Positions 47,397 through 58,808 of a DNA stretch of 64,000 nt are shown one piece after another. How positions within the stretch are numbered: position 1 is the first letter of the stretch; every line of letters begins with the position of its first letter. This DNA is from Massariosphaeria phaeospora. Lineage: Eukaryota; Ascomycota; Dothideomycetes; Pleosporales. The position numbers and the translations under genes are program-made. The DNA lies in NCBI GenBank assembly GCA_011032825.1, contig JAADJZ010000038.1, forward strand, positions 1-64,000. The letters run 5' to 3'. The notes under the pieces were generated by a model, which was not told the DNA's origin, did no database searches, and saw only the letters and a list, made by a program, of their open reading frames with translations.

Positions 47397-48406
47397 GTGT
47401 ACCGGCAGAGAAGTCATCACGGCGGGACGTTGAGCTCAAGCTTGGCCACGGGTGATCGGCACTGCAAGGCTGGTCTGTGCCTTACCGTACCTCAGGGACA
47501 GCCCTACCGGAGCATTAGGGCTCACTCGAACCGCAGTTAGTTTGCATGAGGCAGCCATTCGCAAGCTGATTTTTCCTGTCTCTGTGCAGCCTAGCATTTT
47601 GCGACAGTGCGTGGCCAGAAATAAATTTCTCTGGCATTCCATGGGGTTATGAGCGCATGAGGCCTTCTGGAATGCTCTAGAAGGCTGAGCGGACATGGTA
47701 GTCAGATGTGGAGAGGCATTCCTGGGACACGACCGAACGCGGAGACTATAGCCGCGCCACAGCGGTTCACTCGGACTGTGGAATCGTTCGCGCGCGCGCG
47801 GTAGTGTCGATTGTTGCGTACTAGAAACACAGTGATTCGTTCATAAAGCGGAAATTCGTCCGGCACTGTGCTCGTCAATCACATGTTGTACGCTTAGTGG
47901 CGAAGTTGGGGGCTGAGTACGCTGTTGGGGCGGCTGTGGTCTTTCAACCTGAGGGCTGTGCATTGAGTGCGATCGAGCCACATGGCCCGCCGCATTCATC
48001 GCCCCTGGAAACCAAAATTCGCCTGACAGTATCGCCTGCGGATCTGATACTGTTTTACTCTGGTGAAGAAGATCTGCGGCTTGTCCATGTGGCTTCAACG
48101 GCTATGTAGGGCTTTCGCAAGGCAGAAATCAGGCTTTCACAGTGTGTAACTCCACCCTCCTGGTTGGGTTATAAGACGCACTACCATCTGATCCACCGTT
48201 TCCTGCATCCAACCTGCAGCCACTTACATTAGATCACTTACTTGCTCAAATAAGCTTTGCCGATCACGAGATCCTTTGTTTGTCATATACTTTGGTTGTT
48301 TGCGCTTTCCACCATGGCAACCTCTCTCTCTTCCTCACCAACCCCCACCTTCTTCTACAACCACACGCCCAGGACACCACATACTCGCGACACCTCAGCC
48401 ACCAAC
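47397..48406. other. Intergenic region with TATA-like box
   Basis: No gene was recognised in about 1 kb. GGTTATAAGA near 48,168-48,177 lies some 235 bp before the vWA ATG. The stretch 48,257-48,406 is open in frame with the vWA protein (an alternative ATG at 48,257). Confidence 0.4.
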
Positions 48407-49431
48407 ATGGTCAACGTGTTCGGAAGTATTAAGCGGAAGCTGTCGAGGCGCTCTAGCAATCCTCGTGATCTCACTAGCAACCCCACCTCACCGGTCACCA
48501 TCAGCTCTAAGCCTTCCTCCAGAGGTAATACGAGCAACCTGGCCCCTCCTCCGAGCGCCAGCCCATTTACTTCAGGCTCCCCGGCCACACGGCGTCCCAG
48601 TAAGTATCCTCCACCTTACATTCAAGCCCAAAAATTTAATCTTCTGCAGACAGCTCCAGCATGCTCTCGCCATCCAACGAGCCACCGCCAGCTTACTCAC
48701 CGGCCCCAGCTGGTCGAGCCCTCAGCCCGGCTCCCAGTGTGATCTCGACTGCCGATGACCAATACGCCTTTCTCAAGAGCTTCGATACCGTGTTCTTGAT
48801 TGACGATAGTGGTAGCATGGCTGGCCGCTCATGGCGCGAAACAGCAGAAGCACTCGAGACTATCGCGCCAATCTGCACCCAGCGTGACGCTGACGGAATC
48901 GACATTTACTTCTTGAACCGCCCTGACTCGTCGATATACAAGAACGTCACCTCTGCCGGCACAGTCATCGAGATTTTCCAGACCGTGCGCCCCGGTGGTG
49001 GCACCCCCACTGGTCAGCGCCTGAATAAGATTCTCAAGAACTACCTGCAACAATATCAAGCCAGCCCCGAGTCTACCAAGCCCATCAACATCATCGTCAT
49101 TACAGACGGCGAGCCGTCGGACGACGTCGAGTCGGTTATCATCAACGCAGCCAAGAAGTTAGACAAGTTTGATGCGCCATCGTGGCAGGTCGGCATCCAG
49201 TTCTTCCAGGTCGGCAATGAGCACGGCGCACGCGAGCATCTCAAGAACCTCGACGACGGACTTAGGGAACTCGCTGGCGACGATGACTTGAGGGATATCG
49301 TCGATACCGTGCCGTACACCACTGGCCAGGAAGATGAAAAGCTCTCCGCGCAAGGAATACTCAAAGTGGTGCTTGGCGCTGTCAATAGACGCATTGACAG
49401 GAACTCCAAGGAGCTTCACCGGAGGGGTTGA
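48407..49431 (+). CDS. von Willebrand factor A domain protein
   Basis: Exons are 48407-48599 and 48650-49431 (324 aa). The N-terminal ~100 residues are basic and Ser/Pro-rich (MVNVFGSIKRKLSRRSS; NEPPPAYSPAPAGRA), probably disordered. The vWA domain follows, with the metal-ion-dependent adhesion site intact: FDTVFLIDDSGSM (DxSxS), GGTPTG (Thr) and IVITDGEPSDD (Asp). The C-terminus is charged (NRRIDRNSKELHRRG). No signal peptide or membrane segment is seen from this start, so the protein is predicted intracellular. An upstream in-frame ATG at 48,257 would add 50 residues with a short hydrophobic stretch; it is less favoured because homology-like sequence begins at MVNVFGSIKRK. The ligand is unknown. 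Confidence 0.86.
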
Positions 49432-51060
49432 TCCAAGGCTACAGGTCAAAGGGTTCATTCTTAGCTGGCATGCAGGCCGGGAGGAGTGAGTGGGGACCGA
49501 CAGCTTGTATCATTATGCCCTACTCGTCCCACGTATTTGCTCGCTTTCGCTCGCTAGCGTGGCGCGAGTATATCACGGCTTTCTCAACGAAGTGCGATTC
49601 TCGGAGGATCGATCAGTGCGAGATTTCTTTAGTTCTTTTTACGGCCCCATTCCATTTCATTTCCGTACCAGGCTACACACAATACAATACGTTGGATCCT
49701 CTCGGGGCGCGGTGTTGGCGGAACCTAGTCTACTTTTCTCCCAAAAAAGTACGATGATACCCCCGGGTGCCCACTTGATAGATTCCACACCTGTCACAAC
49801 CTGTCAGAAGTGTCAGGTGTCAGGTTACCTAGCTCCCTAGTTAGTTATATGACCACGTCCTTGCTACCTTTTCTCAATGTTGCACTGCTGTGCGGCCAAC
49901 GCAAATAGATAGATAATGCCTTGTTGACTATGACTGCCAAATGCGTCGTTTTACATACATGCACACCCCACGTTCGCAGCAACGTCTTTGGTCACATCCT
50001 TCCTGCACTCCACTCACTTTAAGTCAGTTGGTACGTCTCCGGGTTTGGATAGATGGGATTGAGGGGTAAGTGTGCCTTGTCAGGCAGACTTGCACAAGGC
50101 GGGTCCACACAGTCGCCCTTATTACCATGTTCATGGCGTATCCCCGTCACTTAGCTCGATGTGTTTCTTAATCGCTCGCTCCCGGCGAATAAAAGAAGTG
50201 AGTTTACTGTAACGGAACTAGGATCGATATCTCCAGAACCAAGACGATAAACCAGCGCGCCTCCAGAATCCACTGACGCAACAAAATCGTTCTGCAAGGT
50301 TACAGTTCTCTACACACTTCTAATACCTTGTTTATACGTGTATCTATACGCTACAAGAGAGAAAACAAGATGAAGAAAGAGGGAGCGGGGAACATGTATG
50401 CGTACAGCGTGCTGTTTACGGCGATGTATACATATATAGCAAGGCAGACATGGCACTTCGTTGCACGGGATGGGCGGCCGGGGCAGTGGTATGGTGGTAT
50501 AGTAGCTTAGTGTCCATCTAGGATCTATAGCAGTCTCGAACATGAAACTGTGTCCACGGCACAGCGTTGAAGTCTCAAGGTGGTGTCTGATGCAGCATAT
50601 CTTGCATGTATCCTGCAGGTTGGAACGCTAGCGCGAGAGAGGGATGTGCTGATAAGCAGGTAGGTAGGGAAATGCGTTGGTGTGGTATGGCTCGGTCGGA
50701 CTTGTTCACTATCGCTTCGCGGTCGCGGTCGCGGTTAGTAGGCAGGGAACGTGACGATCTTCAGCAGAGAAGAACAGAAAGCGTTTGAAGTAATCGCGGC
50801 CGGGGGCTAGACTCCCTAGCATAACTCGGATGTCAATGCCGATTGACGTAGGTGGGTGGTATATTACCCTCTTGCCTTGTACGAACGTTCAGTCTTAAGT
50901 CTTGAGTTTTGATATTTTCTATTTTCTATGGAATGGGGGTATTCGCGCTTTGGGAAGATGCAATCGGAGTAGAGAAGGTGGAGTAAGGTTGAACAGAAGC
51001 AAGAGGTCCCAAACAAACAGTTTCAAAACGCCCCAACTCCTTGCCCATGAATGCGAATGC
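49432..51060. other. Intergenic region, no gene seen
   Basis: About 1.6 kb with only short unrelated frames. No recognisable domain. The vWA 3' UTR should occupy the left end. Confidence 0.5.
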
Positions 51061-51173
51061 AAACCCGCGATGCAAACCCGCAATGCAAACCCGTGATGCG
51101 AACTCACAATGCAAACCCGCAATGCAAACCCGCAATGCAAACCCGCAATGCAACCTCGCAATGCAAACCCGCA
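51061..51173. repeat. 13-bp minisatellite, about 8.7 copies
   Basis: The unit AAACCCGCAATGC is repeated head to tail with four exact copies and four variant copies, ending in a partial unit. It lies 76 bp past the stop codon of the F-box-like gene, probably in its 3' flank or UTR. Confidence 0.85.
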
Positions 51174-51248
51174 GACGCTCACCCGCCAGAAAAGTTCTCG
51201 CAAGCCCATAGCGCAGCCTCATTTGGTTGCTCACCGCCCATATAGCAG

Positions 51249-52301
51249 CTATCCGCCCGCCTGCCACGCATCCTCCCACTCCCGATCCTTCACCCCATTC
51301 CCAATACTCAAAAACGGCACTAAAACCCGCCTATCCACCCTAGAAGCGCTATCTCGCCCAACAACCTCGTTATTTCTAACAAGCACCACCTCGCCACTGC
51401 GCAGACTCCACGGGCCCAGCAACGCCTGAGCCTCGTCCACGGCCTCGTCGGACGCCGCAATATAGCGGATCCGGACATGAGGCCGCGCGGTTAGCGGTCT
51501 CGTTAGGAGCTGGTCGCCCAGCCGCTCGCCTAACGTCATGTATGCGTGATACATGGCGTTGAGCGCGTGGACGTGCGCGCTGCTCCATGAGTAGGAGTGC
51601 GAGGTGTTGCTCGCCGGGACGAAGTGAGGAGGCGCGGGCAGCGCGAGCTCGATCGGCTCGGTGGAGTGGTTGAGGAAGGAGGAGCCGGGGTGGCGAGGAG
51701 ACTGGGCAAGCAGCTTTAGATATCGCACAGCCTCCTCGGAGAAGTCCTCGTTGGGTGACTGTGAGGATTGGGAGGCTGCGTCTAGGAACGGTACGAGTTT
51801 GGGATTCAGCATGGCTTGCGCGGAATCCGCTATGATTCGCAGCGGTTCTTTAGATAGTAAGTCGAGTTTGCGGCGAATGGTTTCCGAGGCCTCGTTGTTG
51901 ATCTGCCTGTTGACTCGGAGGATAGCGACCGAAGGGAAACTGCGGTTGACGAGCACCAGTGACGGCAGGTAGGAGTCCATCGACGGGAAGAGCTCGATGT
52001 ATGTTGTTTGTATTGGTAGGAAGCCGTAGACCATGAGTCGAACCTCTGTTGGGAGTTTGTCCAAGAAAGAGCGGCAGCCTGAAGAGCGGGAGCCTGAAGA
52101 GCAGGAACATGAAGAGCAGGAACCTGAAGAGCAGGAACCTGAAGAGCAGGAACCTGAAGAGCGGGAACCTGAAGAGCGGGAACCTGAAGAGCAGGAACCT
52201 GAAGAGCAGGAACCTGAAGAGCGGGAACCTGAAGAGCGGGAACCTGACTTGGTCCGAGAAAAGGTCCAAGAAGAGGTCCGAGTAGAAGTGCAAGTACTCA
52301 T
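51249..52301 (-). CDS. F-box-like protein with N-terminal (R/C)SSGS pentapeptide repeat
   Basis: Single exon, 350 aa. Residues ~19-78 are about 12 copies of a Ser/Gly pentapeptide with Arg or Cys (RSSGS, CSSGS). An F-box-like start follows: FLDKLPTEVRLMVYGFLP (about 79-96), the usual fungal pattern in which the L-P-x-E-x-R core recruits Skp1. After this come SLVLVNRSFPSVAILRVNRQINNEASETI and a helical region, as in many fungal F-box/DUF3669-type proteins. The C-terminus (SGEVVLVRNNEVVGRD...VPFLSIGNG) is unrecognised. The repeat may be a coding minisatellite recently expanded; without it the start could be internal, so the N-terminus is less certain than the body. No target domain was identified. 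Confidence 0.68.
   Translation of the reverse strand: MSTCTSTRTSSWTFSRTKSGSRSSGSRSSGSCSSGSCSSGSRSSGSRSSGSCSSGSCSSGSCSSCSCSSGSRSSGCRSFLDKLPTEVRLMVYGFLPIQTTYIELFPSMDSYLPSLVLVNRSFPSVAILRVNRQINNEASETIRRKLDLLSKEPLRIIADSAQAMLNPKLVPFLDAASQSSQSPNEDFSEEAVRYLKLLAQSPRHPGSSFLNHSTEPIELALPAPPHFVPASNTSHSYSWSSAHVHALNAMYHAYMTLGERLGDQLLTRPLTARPHVRIRYIAASDEAVDEAQALLGPWSLRSGEVVLVRNNEVVGRDSASRVDRRVLVPFLSIGNGVKDREWEDAWQAGG
52066..52247. repeat. 15-bp coding minisatellite, about 12 copies
   Basis: The unit CCTGAAGAGCAGGAA (or GCGGGAA in place of GCAGGAA) is repeated head to tail. The length is a multiple of three, so it is tolerated in frame: on the minus strand it gives (R/C)SSGS repeats in the F-box-like protein. 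The same DNA is open in two plus-strand frames, where it reads as Glu/Pro- or Ser/Asn/Lys-rich repeats. Confidence 0.85.
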
Positions 52302-55300
52302 AAGCTAGACGTATTGCTACCACCTTTGCTCTTGTCGAGAAAGAGAGATAGATAGGAGAGGAGGAGTTTTCGAAGTGAAGAGCAGAGCAGAAAGAGGGCC
52401 TTAAGTACCTCCTAAGAAGATGCAGAATTTTCGCGGCTATGAACACGCTTCCGATTAACTTGTGAGACTATTACGTGTCATAAACGTTCCTTTGGTAGAG
52501 GGCGCAACGAACCACAGTTGAATTTGAACGGTGTCTGGTACGAGCCATTGATCCCGGCGAAATGCGGCCTCTTGTCTCTTCATGAGTAGACATGGTTAAT
52601 GCCAAGACAGCCTCGATTAGGACCCGGGAAATTCATGCAATCTCGAGCATCGCTGCGCTTGCTGCCTAATATGGGTGAAAGAGTGTTTGTCGTTGTGGCA
52701 AGGTTCTATCTTGAAAAAAAATGGTCACTAAGCTTACTAGATTAGCGGCGCACCTTTGAAGGTCGGTCCAATGGCTGAGGAATGGACTTAGGGCAATGTT
52801 TAGCGAGCCAGATTTCGGCAGTTCGACTAGGAAATGTGCCCATTCGATGCGTATGCGTATGTTGTTTAGCTACGATTTAATCGGTACCGGAAGTGATTTC
52901 GCGTGGTTTTAATGCGACTCCGTAGTATAACCCGTTGTCAAAAGAGGATTGCCTAAGTCCGTTCTATCTGGACTAGATGCGAAGAGGCTAACACAACACA
53001 TCTAAGGCCGTAGAAGGATTCCGTATACGATAGGTCCGTCAACTCGCAGTCCACTGCCTGCAGAGGAATCCATGATGTGGTTTTTATGTGTGTGTGAGAT
53101 AAATTAAGAGAGCGAAAGAGCGATCTTATAACTTAGCAGTCATCTTGACGAACCATGGTTCTGAACAGCTCCACAAAACGAACCACCCACTCAGCTTCCG
53201 CCGTAATCAAACGAGGACCATCGCTGAAGGTTTGCGCTTTGTGAAAACTTTCCCTGCAGAGGATTAGACGTAGCGAAGTGCAGTGAAAAATTGACTGTTT
53301 GAGGATATGACAGAATGCCGAAATTTGCATGCAGCGCAGTTGCGAGATGAATTATCCAATATACACTAGAAGATCTTTTAGCTCTGTTTGCAAGCGCTCG
53401 AGAGATTAGATTAAAAACAGGATATGCGTCTACCCCTGAGAGAGGTAGATGCTCAAGTCAATGAGCTTCCAATCGTCGAGGATGAAAGGCCCAAAGGGGT
53501 GTAAAAGAGGAGGGGCTGAAAATACTGAAATGAAGTTAAAGGAAAGAACAAATGATGATTGGAAGCCTGACAATCATTAGTGTAGGTTGAGATTGAGGGA
53601 GGAAGATACGAGGAAATGCAACTGAAAGAGATGCAAGAGATGCAAGAAATGCAAGGCGCGCAGAAGGAAAATAGAGGGGTCGGGGTTGAGAGGAGAAGGT
53701 TGAAGGGGAGAAATGCTGCTTATGGTCTTCTATCTTTCAAGGGCACTAGCGTTTATATCTAGAGGCGCAGAACGGATCCAGATACGACAGGTGCGGCCCT
53801 ACAGCCCCGCTGGACGGAAAGTCCCAAAACACTCGAGAGCAATCGTCAGACACTTTCCGGTTGTGAAGTTCGTGCCAGAGAATCGAAGAGTGAAAGCAAA
53901 ATCGGGCGCAGGACTCCGCCCTCGGGTTCCAGGCCACATCCGATACTCGACAGCTATCCTACAAGCAATCGCGGGCTTGAGCTAGCAGGTCTCTGGCATC
54001 TGTCCATCGTCTTGAAACAGCACTGATCTGTCTTTAGAGAGGCCGGCTGACTGGTCGGTGTTCTCGGAGGGGACACTCACTCTCAGAGGCTCCGTGCGCC
54101 ACCCACGTGGAAACTCTGCTTCACTGCAACTCCTCACCCCGGCAACCACGCGAAAACTCTGCTCGCCGCGACCGGAGAAACCTTCACGGCGCCGGAGCGC
54201 CGAAGCTCCTAGCGTCGGACTGCCAGCAGTACTTAAGCCCTGCCGCCCCCCGCCCCAGCTTCTCTCCTCCACCTCCACCTGCCTGCAAACCCGCAACGCT
54301 CAGCCTCTTGACCAAGGCCCGCGTCCGGGGTATACAGGCATCGTGGAGATCCGTTCGCGAAACGTAAAAGCACATTTATGAGCGCCCCCTCTCCCGCTCA
54401 GTACAAAAATGGAATCGGTATCGCTGTGAGCCAGTCACCCGGGGGTCGCACCCCCAATCCGCCACGGGCAACGCGGGAGTTCTCGGAGATACTGCTTCTC
54501 TTGGTTCTTTCGCTTGCTCCACGTCGAACAGAAAGAGTTATGGTGAAGGCGTCGATGCTCTGGGTTCGCATGCGCTGTCATGGCAAGTGCAGTTCTTATA
54601 TGAGGAGCGGTCTAGATCCATTTCTCGAGGCGATCGCAAGTCGCGTCCCACTCAGCGCTTCTCTCTCGGTCGGTTGGTCGCAACTGTTCTTTCAGTTGAC
54701 GACCTTGTGGGGTATGGAGAGAGTTGCGCTGGGTCTCTGTTCGACGTAGGTCTGAAGTGTCGACGCAAGTCGGCATGGATGACCGACCCCTCCAGACAGC
54801 CCAACCGCCATTCAGCTTCGGTAGCAGCGACTTTTTGCAAGGTCGCCGACGGGTTGATAGGCCAGGCCATGGTGGCGCAAGTGATCTTGCTCGGAGCCTT
54901 GGTTTGTGTCTACTGGCAAGTCACCGTTGTTGTTGGTATCGCGTGCACCTCTAGTGTCCGGGCTATGTGTCGCGCAGTGTTGAAGGGCAATAATCAAAGG
55001 ACTCCGCTGGCTTCGGTCAGAGAGTTTTTGGGGTTGACTCGAAAGAGTTTGTCTGGTACTCGCCCCCTACTACGAGCTGGATTTGAGATCGACCTCTCAT
55101 GGAGGAAGCTCTCCGGCGTTCGCGCTGGATCTTTCAAAGTGACAAGGGCTCTGCCAGAAACCGGGTGGGATCAGGTTGGGTTGGCGGGTGATGTCAGGGT
55201 GGCTGGTTTGCTAGTCGATGGGCTTCAAAGTCGGTTCTACACCTCCTCGAGTGGAGCCTAGCAAGCTCCCGGTGTCGCCCGGTAACAGTCGCAAGACTGG

Positions 55301-57677
55301 CTAACGTGGACCGCATTAGTTTAGTATCATAGATAGCAATTCATTCTTTCCTCAACATCTGATTCTGTGCCTTGTGTGTTCGTGACCCTGGTGGCGATGA
55401 TACATTGATGCCACCTCATTCACATATGACCGCCCAAAGGGTATTGTTGAGTATGACAGGGCTTCATAGAGGTACGTAGTGCCCGCGGAGGCTGTGTAGT
55501 GAAGTTCTGAAGATAGCCGATGTGGTCCGTTTCGATCGAAGTCGTCCGCTCCGCTGAAGGTTAAGACACCATCCGGAGGACCAAAGATGGAAACAGCAAC
55601 ATCCACGTAACCATATCACCACCCATCTCGTACCAACTCTTTCCTAATCGACCCATGCTCTTACTAACGTCAAACGAACCAAGGAGCCCACGTCTAACCC
55701 TACTCTTTCGGTGTTCTTCCCCGCGTGCTCCTGCAACGAACTTGATTCCTTTTTGAGTGTTCTCATGGCTCTAGTCAGCACCACATCTTAGGAAATCGGG
55801 AACTGGATGGTATAGAATCATACCGCACAGTATATACTCTCTAGAAGCGGACATTAACACGTTGTGGCTCCCAGGCAGGCCATCGCGTTCGTCTGCCGGC
55901 AGGGGCTTCCGCTTGACTCACCTCTTCAACAGGGTCAAGGCCCACAAGAAGATCTGAGATCCAGGCGACCTGCAGCCATCCGCGGTGAGTGACACGACCT
56001 TTTCGTCGTGTATCTGTCGCTCATTACAATAACATGGATGAAGAACTCGTCTCGTCGCACGGCCGATGATGGGGACATCGTGCCGTCAGACCACGACTAG
56101 GCCAATGCCGGCCTAGCCGTCCCATCGCGTCTTCGAGACCACCTTACACGGTACACCTCACTGCCTCGCACTCCGATACACAAAGCCGTCGCAATTACTT
56201 CGTCGCACATGCCTCCCCGATCATCAACGAAGTCGCACGCTGCGCGTACATCACTCTCTCACATAACTCTCACATCTATCTAGCCAGGCAGCCATGTGAA
56301 CAAACCCCAGTCCCTGTGCGTACCGTGCCGCGAACACGTCCAACAAACGCCAACAGCAACCTTAACTCCTGCCGCACCCGCAAACCCGTCTCTACCCACC
56401 GAAGCCTCATCGCCAGCCGTCCCGCGTCGCTCGCTCGCTAGCCATCCTTCCCGCTGCTCGCTTGTCCGTGCAGAATAAAAGCATGTACACGGCTTGACGA
56501 CCACGCAACGTCGCGCCAACGAGTTTATGACGGAGGGCTCTGATCGGTCGTATATTCTGAGTTGGGGGTCAGGCAGGCTGGCTGTCGGCGATGTTGTGGG
56601 CGGTATAGAGGGGAGGAGATGTGGGGTGCGGGTTGGGATTTGAGGGTTGGGGCATGGTATAGAATGGAATGGACGTGCGAGTCGCGGATAACGGTTGGAT
56701 TATAGAGACGCGCAGGAGGATATGGCTGTGGCAGTGCCATGGATAGGGTGGCGCGAGTACGCAGTCCAGTACGGAGAGCGTGTACCAGTGCAAGGCTGTA
56801 CGAACCGACCGTCTCTCGCGATTCCCTCAACCTCAACTCCATCCGAGTACCGCCTTCATTCCAACATGACCGACGACACACCAAGCACTGCGCTCACGAC
56901 GAGCGGGCTGGGCTCAACGCCCCACAGAACTACCATCGCTGGCGGTAAACGCTTCCGGGTACCGAGATGGGCACTGCGCTCACGGCAGGGGCGCTCAAGG
57001 GTCTATAAAACGAAATGAAATGGTGCTAGCTCTAGGATGATCCTCCAGCTCCCCGCGATCCTATCTAGTCACCTCTACGAGTTATATAGTAGTATGGATG
57101 CTAGAAACATTATGTGCGAGCCGTCATATGCAGAAACCTTGCATATTGGCAATCAAGAGAATCATACAGCCTATGCAGGATTCTGCCAAAGGGCTGCCCT
57201 GAACACCACCCTTCCTCAGACATAACGACAGACAACAAAGCACATCACAGGGCAGATTTCATTTAACACGAGTCGCAAATAGTATTCTTGTTATTCATGA
57301 TGCATAGCTATGGCTAACCCACAGTCCAGTTCAGTTCCTTTTGTGATGTGATGTGATGTGTGTGTGTGTGTGTGGCACAAAAAAACGGTCAAAGAACCCT
57401 TCATCCCTCATCCCAATCCCCGAGAAACAAAGGCAAAAGTGTACAAAGGGGGGCACTTCATTCAAGAGGTGCAAGCGAAGGAGAGAACAATGAAGTAAAG
57501 ATGCAGAGGAAACAAAGTTTGAACAAGAAAGTAATATACCACTGAGCTGAGCTAGCTTCCTTCGGATGTCCAGCTGCCGAATTGTGCAAACACCGATCCC
57601 GAGGCGCAGAACTGGGGCTGCGCATCTGACTGTGTGTGTGAGTGCGGTTGCTCAACAACCCTTGATTGATTGACGCT
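52302..57677. other. Long gene-poor interval
   Basis: No gene could be supported across 5.4 kb. The segment from about 53.9 to 55.3 kb is GC-richer. It holds a frame at 54,587-55,261 (224 codons), whose translation has a hydrophobic stretch (VILLGALVCVYWQVTVVVGIA) but no known motif. Near 53,626-53,657 there are three copies of an AGATGCAAG word. At 57,342-57,374 there are TGTGA repeats passing into (TG)n. None of this is convincingly coding. Confidence 0.4.
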
Positions 57678-58808
57678 TTATCCAGAGCAGTTCGGCTTCT
57701 GGAGCGGCGCCTGGCCATCCGTGTCCACGACCTCCGGGCCAGGATTCGGGAACTCGACCTCAGCCGGGTCGCCCGCCGACGTGCACTTGGGGGTGCCGAG
57801 CGCGGCGAGCTTCGCGTCGTCGTTGTCGATGGTGAGCAGCATGAGCGGGCGCTTCGCCCACGCGACCGACTCGGCGCGCCGCACCGGCGCAGCGGCGAGC
57901 TCCAGGTTGCGGCGGTGCAGCTCGAGGGCGCGGCGCTCGACGAGGTGGCGCTTCGTGGCCGGGCTGTCGCAGCCGTAGCAGGAGCAGGCTTCGCTCCACG
58001 TCTGCGCGGGGCAGGCGCAGGTGCAGCCTTCGAGGGAGAATTCGGATTTCTCTTCGACGGAGGAAGTTGGCTGGGGATAGGCAGGTTGGGTTCCGTAGGG
58101 GTTGGGCGTGGGCTTGGGGGCGCGGGTTGATTTGGGAGGCTTGACGCTGCTGGCTGGCGCTTCTGGCTCTTCGGGTGCAGGCGTGCCGCTGGGCTGGTAT
58201 GGGGCAGCGCTGGATGCTGGGGCGTCAGGGGGGGTTTCGGGAGCCTCGCCGCTGCCACCGCTGATGGTCACTACCGAGCAGCTCATGAAGAACTCCTTCT
58301 CGCGGTTGATCCAGGTGTGGGCAAAGATGATGCGTTCGCCGGCTGGGAGGTCGGCAGGCACTGTCATGTCGAAAGTCTGCGACGAGGGATCCAAGTGCGA
58401 TCCCTCCCTGTGCGGGCAGTTGCCTTGCCATGTGGTAGCGACTCTGAACGTCTTGCCTTTGTCGACGCTGAATCCAGCTTGGCACGAGCCGCCCCAGTGG
58501 GTTCCGCCCTCTTCGTTGTAAGTAGCTGACTCGACGGAGCGGCCAGTGAGGGTGAAGTTGACTTTCTGGCCAGCAGCCCAGGTGGCCACGGGTGCGCCTT
58601 CGGGGCCGTCGAGTTTGTCGAGGTGGCCTCTGCAGATACCGGGCTCTTCTTTACCGCAGCATCCATAGGGGTAGTTGAGGAAAGGGTCCGCCTTGCCTTG
58701 AGGAGTGTTTGGGTTGTTGTCTCCCATAAGCACGGGCGGGTCGCAGACGCGCATGTGGGAGTGGGCGATGCCCGCAAGCGCAAAGAGTGAGATGATTGAA
58801 GTGTACAT
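57678..58808 (-). CDS. Secreted AA11-like lytic polysaccharide monooxygenase
   Basis: Single exon, 376 aa. The signal peptide MYTSIISLFALAGIAHS would release a mature protein beginning with His (HMRVCDPPVL), as required for the copper histidine brace; a second His is in EGGTHWGGSCQ. Other blocks match the fungal family that starts HMR(I/V)CDPP: YPYGCCGKEEPGICRGHLD, ATWAAGQKVNFTL, WQGNCPHREGS and HTWINREKEFFMSCSVVTI. A Phe sits at the likely axial position (EFFMSC). The catalytic domain ends near residue 200. A long Pro/Thr/Ser linker leads to a Cys cluster (CTCACPAQTWSEACSCYGC) and a basic tail with Arg pairs (KRHLVERRALELHRR) that might be processed. Substrate (chitin or another polysaccharide) is inferred from family only. 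Confidence 0.85.
   Translation of the reverse strand: MYTSIISLFALAGIAHSHMRVCDPPVLMGDNNPNTPQGKADPFLNYPYGCCGKEEPGICRGHLDKLDGPEGAPVATWAAGQKVNFTLTGRSVESATYNEEGGTHWGGSCQAGFSVDKGKTFRVATTWQGNCPHREGSHLDPSSQTFDMTVPADLPAGERIIFAHTWINREKEFFMSCSVVTISGGSGEAPETPPDAPASSAAPYQPSGTPAPEEPEAPASSVKPPKSTRAPKPTPNPYGTQPAYPQPTSSVEEKSEFSLEGCTCACPAQTWSEACSCYGCDSPATKRHLVERRALELHRRNLELAAAPVRRAESVAWAKRPLMLLTIDNDDAKLAALGTPKCTSAGDPAEVEFPNPGPEVVDTDGQAPLQKPNCSG

Noticed and set aside
52033..52308. Plus-strand frames with Glu/Pro or Ser/Lys repeats
   Set aside because: They are produced by the 15-bp minisatellite being open in several frames; the minus-strand frame continues into an F-box-like body, so it is preferred.
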